A DNA stretch of 64,000 nucleotides, taken from positions 620,001 to 684,000 of the forward strand of contig JACSVZ010000037.1 in NCBI GenBank assembly GCA_014706295.1, in the 5' to 3' direction. Positions within the stretch are counted from its first letter, which is position 1, and each line of letters opens with the position of its first letter. The position numbers and the translations under genes were made by a program. The notes beneath the pieces are model-generated. The model worked only from the letters and a program-made list of their open reading frames with translations, searched no databases and was not told the origin of the DNA. Origin of the DNA: Lycocorax pyrrhopterus obiensis. Lineage: Eukaryota; Chordata; Aves; Passeriformes; Paradisaeidae. Shown piece after piece: positions 1-10,742 of the stretch.

Positions 1-2469
1 TTATTCTGTAGAATTTACTCTTTTAAAAGACCAGCCAGGATTCTTGTAAAGGGCATCTCAAAGCAGCTTGGTATTTAGTGCTTGGCTGCAGCAAGAGAGC
101 CTTTGATGACAGTTATATATATCTACCTCATTGCTCCCACAACATATTCAAGGAGTTGCTTCTTCATACCAAACAAAATTGTAAATGAAATAACAAGTGT
201 GAGTGTGCTATAAATACACAGCTCGGGTTATTTTGGTCAGGGCCATCCCATTATCTGTAATGACTGCAGCTGTCCCAAGGACAATGTCACACACCCTGTA
301 TCCTTCTGCTATGTCATCAGAAGGAGCCGGTGTATTGCACTGGTACCGACTGCTTTGAAGTGCCAGGCAAGGGACAGGTGCTGGATTCTGCACAGGCTTG
401 TCTCAACACTGGAAAAATAAGGATGAAAATACAGGTCTACACCCTGAGGGATAGATTGTCTAAGTAGCATGGGAAGTGTGAAAATGCTGGAATTCCAGAA
501 CCACAGTGCTAAAAGGAGAGATGGGTTTTTAAAAAGAATGAAATTCTCAAATAGGTTTCAGAACAATATGACTTTGAATGCCTTATATTAGAGGAGTACA
601 ACTCCACCAAGTCCAGCACTTAAACCCTTCCAATAAATCACAGGCAATTGGGCTGCTAGATCTAAAAAACCTAAAAACCTCTCTGAGTTTGTTTCTGTAC
701 AGGGCTGTGCCCAGGCTGAAATCCTTCCCTGTAAAACCCAACCTCCTAGAAAATGGAAGCAGCCCAAAACCAGTCTGCATGCAAAGAATGAATGATTTCC
801 TTGTAAATTACTGAAAACAGACCAACAATGCTGTAATGCCCCAAAGTTATAACTGGACTGATCTCACCATCTCAAAAACCCCACAAAAGCCCAGAGGCCC
901 TGTTTCATCTGAACCCTGCTGGGACTTTGTAGCCATAATCCATCCACGTTTCTCACCGGTTCTTGTGATCAGGAATTTTTAAACCATTGAGTGCACTGAC
1001 ATTGCCCACTCCAGGCTGTGCCGTGGGTTTTCCCTGGATATATTGACTGATGCCCTACTGCTCTGTGAGTTTTGGTTTATACTCCCCCAGCTAAAGACAA
1101 GCATCAAGAGGCATCACTTTCTCCAGGTCCACTTGACTCTATTTTGAAGGACTCCCTATGTCTTTCTGTCTCTGCTTATTTCTAATCCTTCTGCTAAATA
1201 CATCTTTTATTGAAGAACTTCTGGAATTCATTATCACTTCAATGTTATGGTCTGTCTGTTAGCAGACAGAGATTTCCCAGCTATAATTTTGGATGCTGAA
1301 TTACAGAAAAAAAAGAAAACAGGATAAAAAAAAAGAAGAAGAAAAAGAAGCCTCAATTCTCTTGGGGTCTTTTGGAGTTCACAAAAAGCAGGTACCAGGA
1401 GAAAGAGTTTCCTACTGTTCAGCAATGGGCAGCAGGATGAGATAATGCAAATGCACACTGGGATGCGCACTAGGATGTATAGGAAATACATCCCCAGAAA
1501 TATCTGAAACCATAAATGTTTAAATGGACTGCATGCACACATATGCACTACTATGGATACAGTCAATGTAAGAGCACTACAATAGGCACTTTTTTTTTTT
1601 TTTAGAATAAATTTGGTATTTGCCCTTTTGGGTGGAATTTAGCTGTTCCCTCATGTTGGTGAATGTAGTTGACACAGATTTGAAATGTTTAAATGTGGCA
1701 TGTTGTTTCTTGTGTGGTATTTTGCTCCCAGCTATGGTTTGCTTTAGTCTCCTTAAACACTGTCACAAATGTATTAAATGTATTAATAAGCAGTGAGAGA
1801 GGCACTGCCTCTGAAGTGAGATGAGTTTTCATCGAAAATAGCCTCGAGCAATCAGAACAGTAAGGCTTAAAAACCTTGAAGCCTAGATTCAGGTCCTTAA
1901 ATAAAACTTTTTATGGCCAAGTGTCCTAAAGATTTGCAGAACAACTTCAGAGGGTACTTAGCAGATTGTCTCAATGCCTAAATATAAAGTTCAACATCAG
2001 GTATTCACATCTGCAAATGCTGTCCTCACATCTTCAAATCCGTGAAAGATGGAAGTACTCCAAATAACCTTAGGATGGAAGAAACAGAGTGAAAAGCCAG
2101 TGGCAGTCAGATCATTTTACTGAAAATGTCTGGGAGATCAAATTATATATTTATATACGTATATATAGAAACAGATTTGATGCGCTTGTTAAGGAGTATA
2201 ATTTCTGTGAGGAGTTTCTGCTTGAGCGGGATAAAAGCTGCTGAATGTGTGAAATGTCTTAGGGCTTTTAATTCCTTTCCAGAAACACAGATCTTCTGTT
2301 CTGTCCTGGTGATGTGGGAGCATGTGCATGATACTGGGGGAGAGCTGATGGTTGCAATGGACAGAACAGCCTGTCCTTTCTAGCTGCAGCTCGCTCAGGT
2401 TCTATATTGGTACATGAAGTTAAGGAGCCTTCTCTCCACAGCAGATGTACAAATAAGTGCTAATAAAGA

Positions 2470-2745
2470 CTGATACGTCGCTCTTCTCCCCACGGACGAG
2501 TAGAGAAATGACACAAAGTCCAGGCTCAGGGATAAACAGAAGCACTTTAATGATCTCTCAGAAGGCTTTTATATGTTAGTTCACAAAAGTGTATTAAATG
2601 GAATAAGGTAATTGGTTTTTTGCCGTCCACCCCTTGAGGGGATTGGTCAAGTTCTAAGACACCCATCTCTGAATGTTTTTCTAGTTAGAACCATAACAAT
2701 TCTGCAAAACAACCTGCAGCTGCAAGAAGTTTACAAAACTGTAAC
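2470..2745 (-). mobile_element. Candidate solo LTR of an endogenous retrovirus
   Basis: Read on the minus strand, the segment has LTR-like promoter and polyadenylation elements in the right order. There are two CCAAT boxes (plus-strand ATTGG at 2642-2646 and 2611-2615), a TATAAAA box (2567-2573) and an ATTAAA signal (2546-2551). A GC-richer stretch follows that ends in CA at about 2470. The other end could be the TG at 2745. I found no matching target-site duplication, so both boundaries are guesses. No gag, pol or env frame is near, so this would be a solo LTR. Confidence 0.4.
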
Positions 2746-3170
2746 ATTGTTTTGAGTTACTTGCATGGGAAAGACAGAACTCTCACAAAAATGCTGCAGA
2801 GAGCTGAAGAAATTCTCTGCTGGAGCTTTTTCAGTATCCATACTGATAAGTCAAGAGGACTTGTAAAACGCTCAGTTTATTCTCTGGCTGTTGGTTCAAA
2901 TGTTAAACAAAACCCATCCTCTCGTGTCATTATGATGCTTTGTTTTGAAGACAATATTTAATATTTTCTGTAAACCCAGTAAAGGCCTGGGCTAGTGAAA
3001 GGAGAGATTGTTTAATTTATAGAACAAGTTATGCAATAGATCTCAGATTGGAATGGGATCATAGAAAGAGCCAAGAAGCAAGAGATGGTTACCTCATGGC
3101 ATGGAATGTCTAAACAGGCTTAGAAAAATCATTCCGTTCTTCTGGGTCTAGAAGGGTCTAGAGGGTAACT

Positions 3171-3576
3171 CCTGTGAGGGGCAGCTGAGGGAGCTGGGGG
3201 GGCTCAGCCTGGAGAAAAGGAGGCTCAGGGGGGACCTTGTGGCTCTGCACAACTCCCTGACAGGAAGGGGCAGCCAAGGGAGGGGTCGGGCTCTGCTCCC
3301 AGGGGACAGGGACAGGACAAGAGTAAAGAGCCCCAAGCTGTGGCAGGGGAGGCTTGGGTTGGACATCAGCAGGAATTTGTTCATGGAAAGGGTGCTCAGG
3401 CACTGGAAGGAGATGCCCAGGGAGGTTTGGAGTCCCCATCCCTGGAGGTGTCCAAGGAAGGACTGGACATGGCACTCGGTGCTCTGGGCTGGGGACAAGT
3501 TGGGGATCGGTCACAGGTTGGACTCGATGACCTTGGGGGTCTTTTCCAGCCTAAATGATTATATTTTATGATTCTC
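3171..3576 (+). mobile_element. CR1 LINE, 3' end fragment
   Basis: The sequence follows the CR1 3' region: 'gcctggagaaaaggaggctc' near 3208, 'gacatcagcaggaatttgtt' near 3361, a 'catccctggaggtgtccaag' block near 3438, then 'ggttggactcgatgacctt' and a degenerate ATTATA/ATGATTCT tail near 3558-3576. It is 5'-truncated, as most avian CR1 copies are. Several open frames through it on both strands are relics or chance and are not genes. Confidence 0.88.
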
Positions 3577-6500
3577 ACTACACTGATTCACTTCTGAATC
3601 TCTCTTTTAGGGCTGAATTCAGTCTGAGTTTCCTGCTTACAGCCTCACTGTCACCTGCTCTTGGTTTTTTCCCTGCCTCCTCTCACTGCCATCCTTCTCC
3701 CCTGTTCTTTTTCACTGGGAGGTTTTACCTGGAAATATGCCACTTTTCCAGAATTTACCTGTCCATCCATACTGAAGAGGTATTGAAAACTCCAGAAGCC
3801 TTTCAAGTAGCTAAACAGCATCTGTGTCAGTACTGACACTAAAACCCTCTCAGAGCATCTTAAAAATGTGTAGCCTCTGCCCACAACTTTCCAAAGAGCA
3901 GCAACAGTTGACCAAATGAGCCCTGAGCACCAATCCTCACCTCAACTTTGGCTACTTCAATTTCAGACTTTCAGAACATCTATTTTACTTATCACAGCAC
4001 AAATCCATTTGGAATTCTGTCTCTGGCCACTTCTGAATGAGTTTTTAAATCTTCCTGGAAATACAAATGTACACAGGCTACCCGTAAAAATGCTCAGTCT
4101 AAACCTTTGCTAAAAGTATTTCTAATACTGTTTTTGTAGAGAGCAGCAAAATTTTTAATTCTTGCAACGGGTAATGGGGAACTTAAATAACTAAACAAAT
4201 AATTTAAATAATCCCAGAAACTGTATACAGCTTCCCAAAGATAAGGGGAAGAAAAGAAGTAAAAAGCAAAACGAGGGCAAGACGACAGAAAGGAGACACT
4301 ACAGTCACACTCCAAGGAATACTTAAGCTCTAATTAAAAGTAATGTTAAAAATGCATTAGTCATTAGCAAACAAGGTCACAGGCCCAGCTGCCCAAAGCA
4401 TGTACACAGAAAATAAAAATCAGCTACAGGGATGTCAACAAAGCCCTTCAATGTGGCCATTGCAGATTACTTGTATTGCTTTGTTACAGGCATTTATCTG
4501 AATCCTGTCCCTTCATCCTGATGGGATCCTCAGAGAGATTCAAGAAATGTCTTTTGCACTAATTTTAAACAAGACATTTCAGCAAAAAATTATCCCATCA
4601 AAGCCCTTTGAGTTTAAACCCTGAAATGGAAGGTTCATAGCCCTCTGTTCTGTAGGTCATTTGCACCAGTGACAATCTTTGGCTGGCTGAGCCCTGAGTT
4701 TCAAAGAGTATTACTAAAAGAACTAGGTTAAGAGATGAGGCAAAAAAAGAAAAGTGCATCTTTAGCCAAGATAAATGTGGTGAACAACAAGCTCTGAAAG
4801 CAGAAGGAAGCCCGGCCAACACGAGAAATCACTGAGTGTATTTTTGAAGACCAACTTAGGCATTGGTTCTTTCAAAGTATTTTTTTTGTTCCATGAGTTT
4901 TCATGGCCCCATGGAATAAAACCTTCCATGAAAGTTTTCATAGCTCTCTTTGTAGGGACAAAGATCTTACAGCAACTTTTCTATTTCCAAAAAAATAATC
5001 CCATATTCTTAATATCCAAACTCCTCCTGATGGGAAGGCTTTAATATTTATCATTTGCCACCCTGTGCCATTCAGGTGTAACAAATGCCTACATAACCAA
5101 ACATCCTTCTACAGAAAATCTTTTAAGTGTTGTACTTCACCATTGTGACCCACAGCAAACACTTTATCTTCTCCAGGAAAAAGAACTCTTCTATTTTTTT
5201 CCAATTATCACCATCCCACTGATCTTCACAGTTCCTTTGCCTACTTTGCACTACTCTCACTAATTTGTTTTTAATCAATTACTAACCAAATCAGAGGGGG
5301 AAATTGTGGTTTTGTTTTGCAGTATGATGAAAATGCTGGGTTTTAATATCTGTTTATGGTAAAAAAAGGTGTTTGCTGTTTTCATGTTCTAGGTTCAATC
5401 GCAAAACTTTTAGTGCAGTTTTTTAATAAGTCTGCCTGCAAATTTGCCAGGCTGAGGGTATCATCTGGTGAGGGTATTCACCTAATGCCAATTAAGCCTT
5501 CATTTAAAATTTAGGTTAGATGAATAAATGCTGAAATCTGTAAGATTATTGAAATCCCAGCTGTTTGTGTGAAGCGACAGGTTGGATGAGCAGAGGCAGC
5601 TCAGCTGGGCAGAGCCTCTCCAGCCTTTCCAGCCAGCTGGGCAGGCAGGGCAGCAGAAGTTAGAACTTTACAAGCTATTTCTGGTATCGTGCCAGGAGGA
5701 AAATGGACCTGGCTCCTGCAAAACTAATGAGTTGAAGTACGGCTTTTGTTCAGATCACTGAGTCCTCCAGAGACCTTAATTACAGAGGGACAGAGCTTCA
5801 GGATCAGTTATTGAGATTCCAGTTCACAGTGACAAAACTCCCCTTTTTAAATCAACTTGGTATTTCTTTTGCAAAAGCCAAGGGCAACTTGGGCTGAGGA
5901 GTTCCCTGCAGTGCTGCAGTGAGAGGTGGAGCAGTGGCTGGGCTCAGTGAACAGTTCAGTTACTGAGAGAATTCCCTCAGACGGGCACATTCAACTACTT
6001 TAGGTGTCATTCAAAGTGAGGAACCTAAATGAATGCCCAGACCCTAAATCTGTCTGCAAATATCCTTCTCCCAGCCTGTGTACAGGCCATGCAACACAAA
6101 CCCTTGAGCTGCTGCAGAATTCCAAAGCAGAAGCAGCCAAGATCTTTTCTTGAGCCCTGGAAATGCATCCTTATCTTTCCTCCTGTATTTCCAGACAGAA
6201 AGCCTGCTGCCCTACTTATCCCGGTGTGTTTGCTGCAAGAATCCTTCGTCTCCAGCCTTACAGCACTATCAGGAGGAGCCAGGGAGTCTGAATGCTCAGC
6301 ATTTGGTGTTGCCCTTCCCACTGTTCCTGGGAAAGGCCAGGCAAGCGTGGCCTTCGATAAGTATAACCAGACAAGTAACACTAATTTAATCAGTTCCTAA
6401 TGGGTATCATGTTGTGACATCATTAAAAACTGGAAACTGGGTGTAAAATGCAATCAAATCATAATTCTAATAATTTAACTCTGACTTCCCAAAAGTTGTT

Positions 6501-7419
6501 TTGCAAGGCACGCATCTGTGGCCATGTATTTCAAAAAGTCATTGAGACAGCCTTTCCTTTTTGGGGTTAGTTTTGCACTCACCTTCGTGAAGAATGTTTT
6601 GGTGCTTCATTAAAGGAGACAGTGACTGTTTTTGGGGCAGCAGCTCACAAGAAGCCCTGATGCTTTTCTGCGTCCATGCACATCTCTCACTGGCATGGCT
6701 GGGTGCAAAGAGAGCAGGGGATTCACTCCAGGGAACAAATCCAAATCCTTGCAGGACAGCTCTGATCAGATAAACCCTCGAATATTTGCTCCTTCCCTCT
6801 TTGTCTTCCCAAATCAAGTCTTAGTTAAAGTTTGGAAGACCTGGGTAAGCTAGTAATTGTTCAGCTATTTGGCCAAAACACAACTGTGGATGAGGGAAAA
6901 CGCTGTGGGAAAGCATCTCTGAGCTTGGAAGACACTGGGAAACTCCGGCAGTGCAATGGGAAAGCTCAGTTACTTGAGATTTCCAGACAAAAGTTTAGAT
7001 ACACTTTAAAACACTGAGGGAGCGGCAGAGAAAGAGGTAGGACAGACTCAAACTGAACAGACTTAGTCAGGATCAAGGGGAACAACCTGGAAGTTCAGTA
7101 AAAGCCTGGGGAAAGTGAATTACTGTGTGAACTGATGTTCAGCGTTAGAGACAGGCAAATACTTGATTCAAACTGAGCAAACTTTAGCTAAAGCATCAGG
7201 AAAGGTGGGATAATAGGCCCAGTTTGGTTTAGAAAGTATCAAGATCAAAGTTTCACTGAGACAGAGAGCAAAAAAACCAACACTTTTTCCTCAAATAACT
7301 TCTTCCTTAGAACAGCTCACTTACAGCTAAGAATATTCAGGGCAACATAGATGAGTGTATTAGAAAGATGCTACCCAAGGTCACAAGCATGGGAAGAACC
7401 TGAATAACTGACTGCAGAG

Positions 7420-7637
7420 TCTGAGCCTGGAGTGACAGGACACAGGAGAACAGCTTCAAACTGACAGGGAGTAGGTTTAGATGGGATATGAGGAAAAAAT
7501 CCTTCCCTGGGAGGGTGGGGAGGCCCTGGCACAGGGTGCCCAGAGAAGCTGTGGCTGCCACAGCCCTGGCAGTGTCCAAGGCCAGGTTGGACGGGGCTTG
7601 GAGCACTCTGGGATAGTGGAAGGTGTCCCCTCTGGGG
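7420..7637 (+). mobile_element. CR1 LINE, 3' fragment
   Basis: This copy shares the block 'cccagagaagctgtggctgc' and the following 'cctggcagtgtccaaggcca' with the copies at 51.1 and 62.6 kb. It breaks off in the 'gtgtccc' region before the usual terminal repeat, so it is truncated at both ends. It lies in LRRC38 intron 1, antisense to that gene. Confidence 0.82.
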
Positions 7638-8511
7638 CCCTCCCAAAGTTTCCCTGCTCCCAGCAATCTGCCTTTGGGGGCAGCTGGTGCTGCTCAGTGG
7701 CAGGAGTTTTTGCCCTGGTGCTTGTTGGGAGACATGAACTGTGAGATGATCTCCTGCTAAAGCTGGATTAAGAGAGGCTTTGGGGTCTGGTGGGACATGT
7801 GGAGCAAGAGTCTGGATTCCCTAGATATGGCAGTCTTAACACTTTTATTCCACCCCCCCACCCCGTGCCTTTCTGAAAATTACTGGCTCAAATACCAGGA
7901 TTATATGTCTTGCATTTTGGGGGGTTCCAAAGCCACTTCAATTTATTTCTCATATGGAAGCAGTGCTATTTTTATGAAAAGAGCCAAAATCGAGATACTG
8001 AAGTGTTTGAAACACAGAGCATCACAACAAAATACTTCCAGGAACGGGCTGACAATCACAGTTGCACAAAATGGGGATTTAACTCTTTTGTAGCAGCTTT
8101 ATAACTGAGCAGTAAAATGAGAGGAAAATCAATTTTCCTAAGGAGCTGACACAGAATATTTAGCTGCTGAAAGGGCTTATTGTAGAAAATATATTTACCA
8201 GAGAGAAAATGAAGTCTGGAAGAGAACCAGCTCTGGGCTGAATGAATTTGAAAAGGCTCTTTCATTGCCTGTGTAAGTTTAGTCTGTAAATCAAAATTAT
8301 TAGGGCTTAATTTTTAAATTTTATTTCTTAACTGGGAGGAGGACCTGCTGCTAAAAGAAGCCAACATGGATTTATGGGCTCGTTTGTTGAAAGCATGCAA
8401 TTACAGCCTGAGCAAACTGCAGGCAGCACACAGACAATGGGAGCAGGAGCCCTCCTGCCCTCCCAGCCACACACAGACACAAAGACTGCACTGAGAGCCA
8501 CAGAGCTTTAC

Positions 8512-9139
8512 CTTTCTGGAGCTTGGATGCATTGTCCTGTATCCAGCTGAAAAGATTGGCAAAGTCACAGTCACAGACCCAAGGGTTGCCCTCCAAGCGG
8601 ATGGTCCGCAGGGAGGGCAGCGCTTCCAGGGCTGCCACGTTTAGGCTCTGTAAGTTATTGTCATTCAATTCTAACACTTGGAGCTGGTCCAGGTTCTCAA
8701 AAGCAGCCTCATCCACATCCACCAGGTTATTGTTTCCAAGGCTCAGTTTTATCAGTTTCTCTGCTGATTTGAATATCCCAGCATCGAGCTGTGTTAAATT
8801 ATTGTAGCTTAAGTCTAAATACACCAGTTTGGTAGAACTGCTAAAAGTGCCCTCTTCTAAAGAGGTGAGGGAATTATTCCTGAAGTCCAAATAGACTAGA
8901 TCTCCATAAAATATAAAGAAGTCAGCTGGTATCACCTGAATGTTGTTATCAGCTATAAGAAGTTTCCGTACATCCAATGGAAAGGGATTGGGAACACTTG
9001 GGAGTCCTTGATCCCGGCAGTCTATGGTGTGGTAGTCCATACAGCTACAGACAGCAGGGCAAAGATGACCCCCGGGCAGGAAAAGCAGGCAGGCAAAGCC
9101 AGCAAAAGGCAGGAGGCAGGAAGGAAAGCATGGCAACAT
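8512..9139 (-). CDS. LRRC38: LRRC38 exon 1: BK channel gamma-subunit LRR protein (5' coding exon)
   Basis: The exon encodes residues 1-209 of a leucine-rich-repeat membrane protein of the LRRC26/52/55/38 group, auxiliary gamma subunits of the BK (KCNMA1) potassium channel. The ATG at 9139 is chosen because it opens directly into a hydrophobic signal peptide (residues 1-26) and has A at -3; the same frame is open upstream to 9265, but that part looks like chance. An LRRNT cap follows with Cys27, 31, 33 and 41, then about five repeats (roughly 57-180; LxxLxLxxNxL in '[14 protein letters not shown]' and '[14 protein letters not shown]'), and the start of the LRRCT cap (NPWVCDCDF, 185-193). The exon ends in phase 1 at a consensus donor (AAAG/GTAAAG). 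The transmembrane helix and tail are missing, so the gene is partial here. LRRC38 is preferred over its paralogues from my memory of the human protein and from the PDPN/PRDM2 neighbourhood. Confidence 0.9.
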
Positions 9140-9220
9140 CGTCAAGGATCTGAAGGCTGTGATGAGCACCACTTCTAGGAGAAAGACATTTTGCTCAGCT
9201 GAGCAGGAGTGCCTGGTACT

Positions 9221-9236
9221 TGTGTGTGTGTGTGTG
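9221..9236. repeat. (TG)8 microsatellite
   Basis: Eight TG units lie about 80 bp upstream of the LRRC38 start codon, in its likely 5' leader or promoter. Confidence 0.9.
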
Positions 9237-9285
9237 ATTGTATCCAGGAGATCACATATCATCACAGATCCGATAGCAGCAGTCT

Positions 9286-9315
9286 GGAGGGGGAGGGAGG
9301 AGAGAGGGAGGGAGG
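9286..9315. promoter_or_regulatory. Polypurine G-tract upstream of LRRC38
   Basis: A G/A-only tract on the plus strand contains four runs of three to five G within 24 bases (9289-9312), about 150 bp upstream of the LRRC38 ATG. It may be promoter sequence able to form non-B DNA. No TATA box or CpG island is apparent for LRRC38. Confidence 0.35.
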
Positions 9316-10492
9316 CAAATGTGAGGATTTACACTGTCAGAATATTATGATGCTGTACAGGGTGAGGAAAGCGATGATTGGGTACACGGAGGATCTTTCA
9401 AAGGACTCCCTTGCTTTTGTGAGCTAAAAAAAGCCCAGAGCCTGTTTGAATATTTGCTGTATATTCCAGCAAAGGGGAAATCACACCTGATCCTGTGACT
9501 CTGACAGCAACAGCTTCTGCTTAAAAAGCCCTTCAGGTAAAAATCCCTGATGAGATCACTTTCTGTGTTTCTTAGCAGGACCCTCCCTCAAGGTGACCAA
9601 CAGCTATGGAAACGCAAGCGAGGGTCAGGCAGTGTCCTGGATGCCTGCTAAGGACAGTTTTCCCTTTTATTTGTAAAACAGGGAGCAGAAGGGGGGAGCC
9701 CAAAGACAAGGAACGCTGCTTTGTGCTGTCTCTGGATTCCTCAGCTGTTAGAGCAAGCCTGCTCACGCAATCTAAATATGACTGAGTATCTTTTAACCGA
9801 GAAGAATAACCTACAGCAGCAACAAGGAATATGGTCTCCAAAATGAGGGGCTTTTCCTTCCTGTTGTAATGACCCAAAAATCTACTTTCTACTACAGCAC
9901 CAGTAATGTCTGTTGGGCCACATAAAAGTGCAAAATGTGGATCAAATCTTTAGCTGGTTAAAATTGAACTGGTTTTCTTCATTTTAAGGGGGTTGAAATA
10001 TTTGACAGTCAATCTGCCTGTCTCCTGTGGGACAGCAGAAATGGCTTTGCAACAAGGCATCTGTGTTTTCCTGACATCCTCAAACCCACACTTGCAAAGG
10101 CAAGTCCTCAGCCAGCTACACACTTAACTTTTAACTCCATCCCTCCCTCTTTGTGCAGGGTGTGTAAGCAGACAATGGGACTGGAGAACTGGGGTCACAC
10201 CTATGGGCTGTGATGGAAGATTTTTCTAGAGACAGATGGTATTTGGGTATGTGCATCCTGATGAGAAGAGCACAAACACCTTTGGCAAGCTCATTCTTAG
10301 ATCAGAGAGAGGCCAGAAATCTCAATTTAAGGTCGTATTTCATAACTGAATTCAGAGTATCTTTCGTCCAGAACAGGGGACAAAAATTTCCTTCTAAGAC
10401 ATCCTTTCTTCCAAGATACCTGTGCCTGAACTCACACAGTGAAAGCAGTATCACTCACCTCTCCTTTAGTACGTACCTAGAAACACTGAACT

Positions 10493-10742
10493 GCTGGGAG
10501 GGAACAAAGAGGGAGCCACACTGTTCTCAATAGCACCACTGACAGAAAAAGATGAGATGGGCACAGATTGAAAACCATCCGAACACAAGGAAACACTTCT
10601 CTTACTCTGAGGGTGGCCAGGCTTCCCAGAAAGGTTGAATATCACCACAAAACCCAACCGGGGACAGCACTGGGCAAACTTGTTCCGCTTGAGCTGGGGA
10701 CTGGACAAGCTGATTTCCAGAGGTCCCTTCCAACCTCAGCAT
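10493..10742 (+). mobile_element. Old CR1 LINE, 3' fragment
   Basis: A diverged copy. It keeps the 'gatgggcacagattgaaa' block, 'aacacaaggaaacactt', 'gagggtggccaggcttccca' and the near-terminal 'agaggtcccttccaacctca' at about 10720-10739. It belongs to a different CR1 subfamily from the copies at 7.4, 51.1 and 62.6 kb, judging from these blocks. Confidence 0.75.

Larger units (their letters stand above)
1..8511 (-). other. LRRC38: LRRC38 intron 1 (partial, runs off left edge)
   Basis: This stretch lies downstream of the exon 1 splice donor on the minus strand. In this family the transmembrane segment and tail come after the LRRCT cap, so at least one more exon is required. I looked for one on the minus strand here and did not recognise it, so it probably lies beyond position 1. 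Apart from an LTR-like element, two CR1 fragments and a T14 run at 1591-1604, I see only unremarkable AT-rich sequence. Confidence 0.6.

Noticed and set aside
208..393. 61-codon minus-strand frame considered as LRRC38 exon 2
   Set aside because: It lacks the LRRCT cysteines, the transmembrane helix and the acidic tail expected of that exon.
2152..2165. 14-bp perfect palindrome TATATACGTATATA
   Set aside because: It sits in a low-complexity TA-rich stretch where such palindromes are expected.
8372..8511. Continuation of the LRRC38 frame past the donor
   Set aside because: The codons after Lys209 do not resemble the family's LRRCT cap, and a consensus donor lies exactly where the conserved sequence ends, so this is intron.
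9140..9265. 42-codon upstream extension of the LRRC38 frame
   Set aside because: It contains the (TG)n repeat translated as Thr-His and would bury the signal peptide; the ATG at 9139 fits the family far better.
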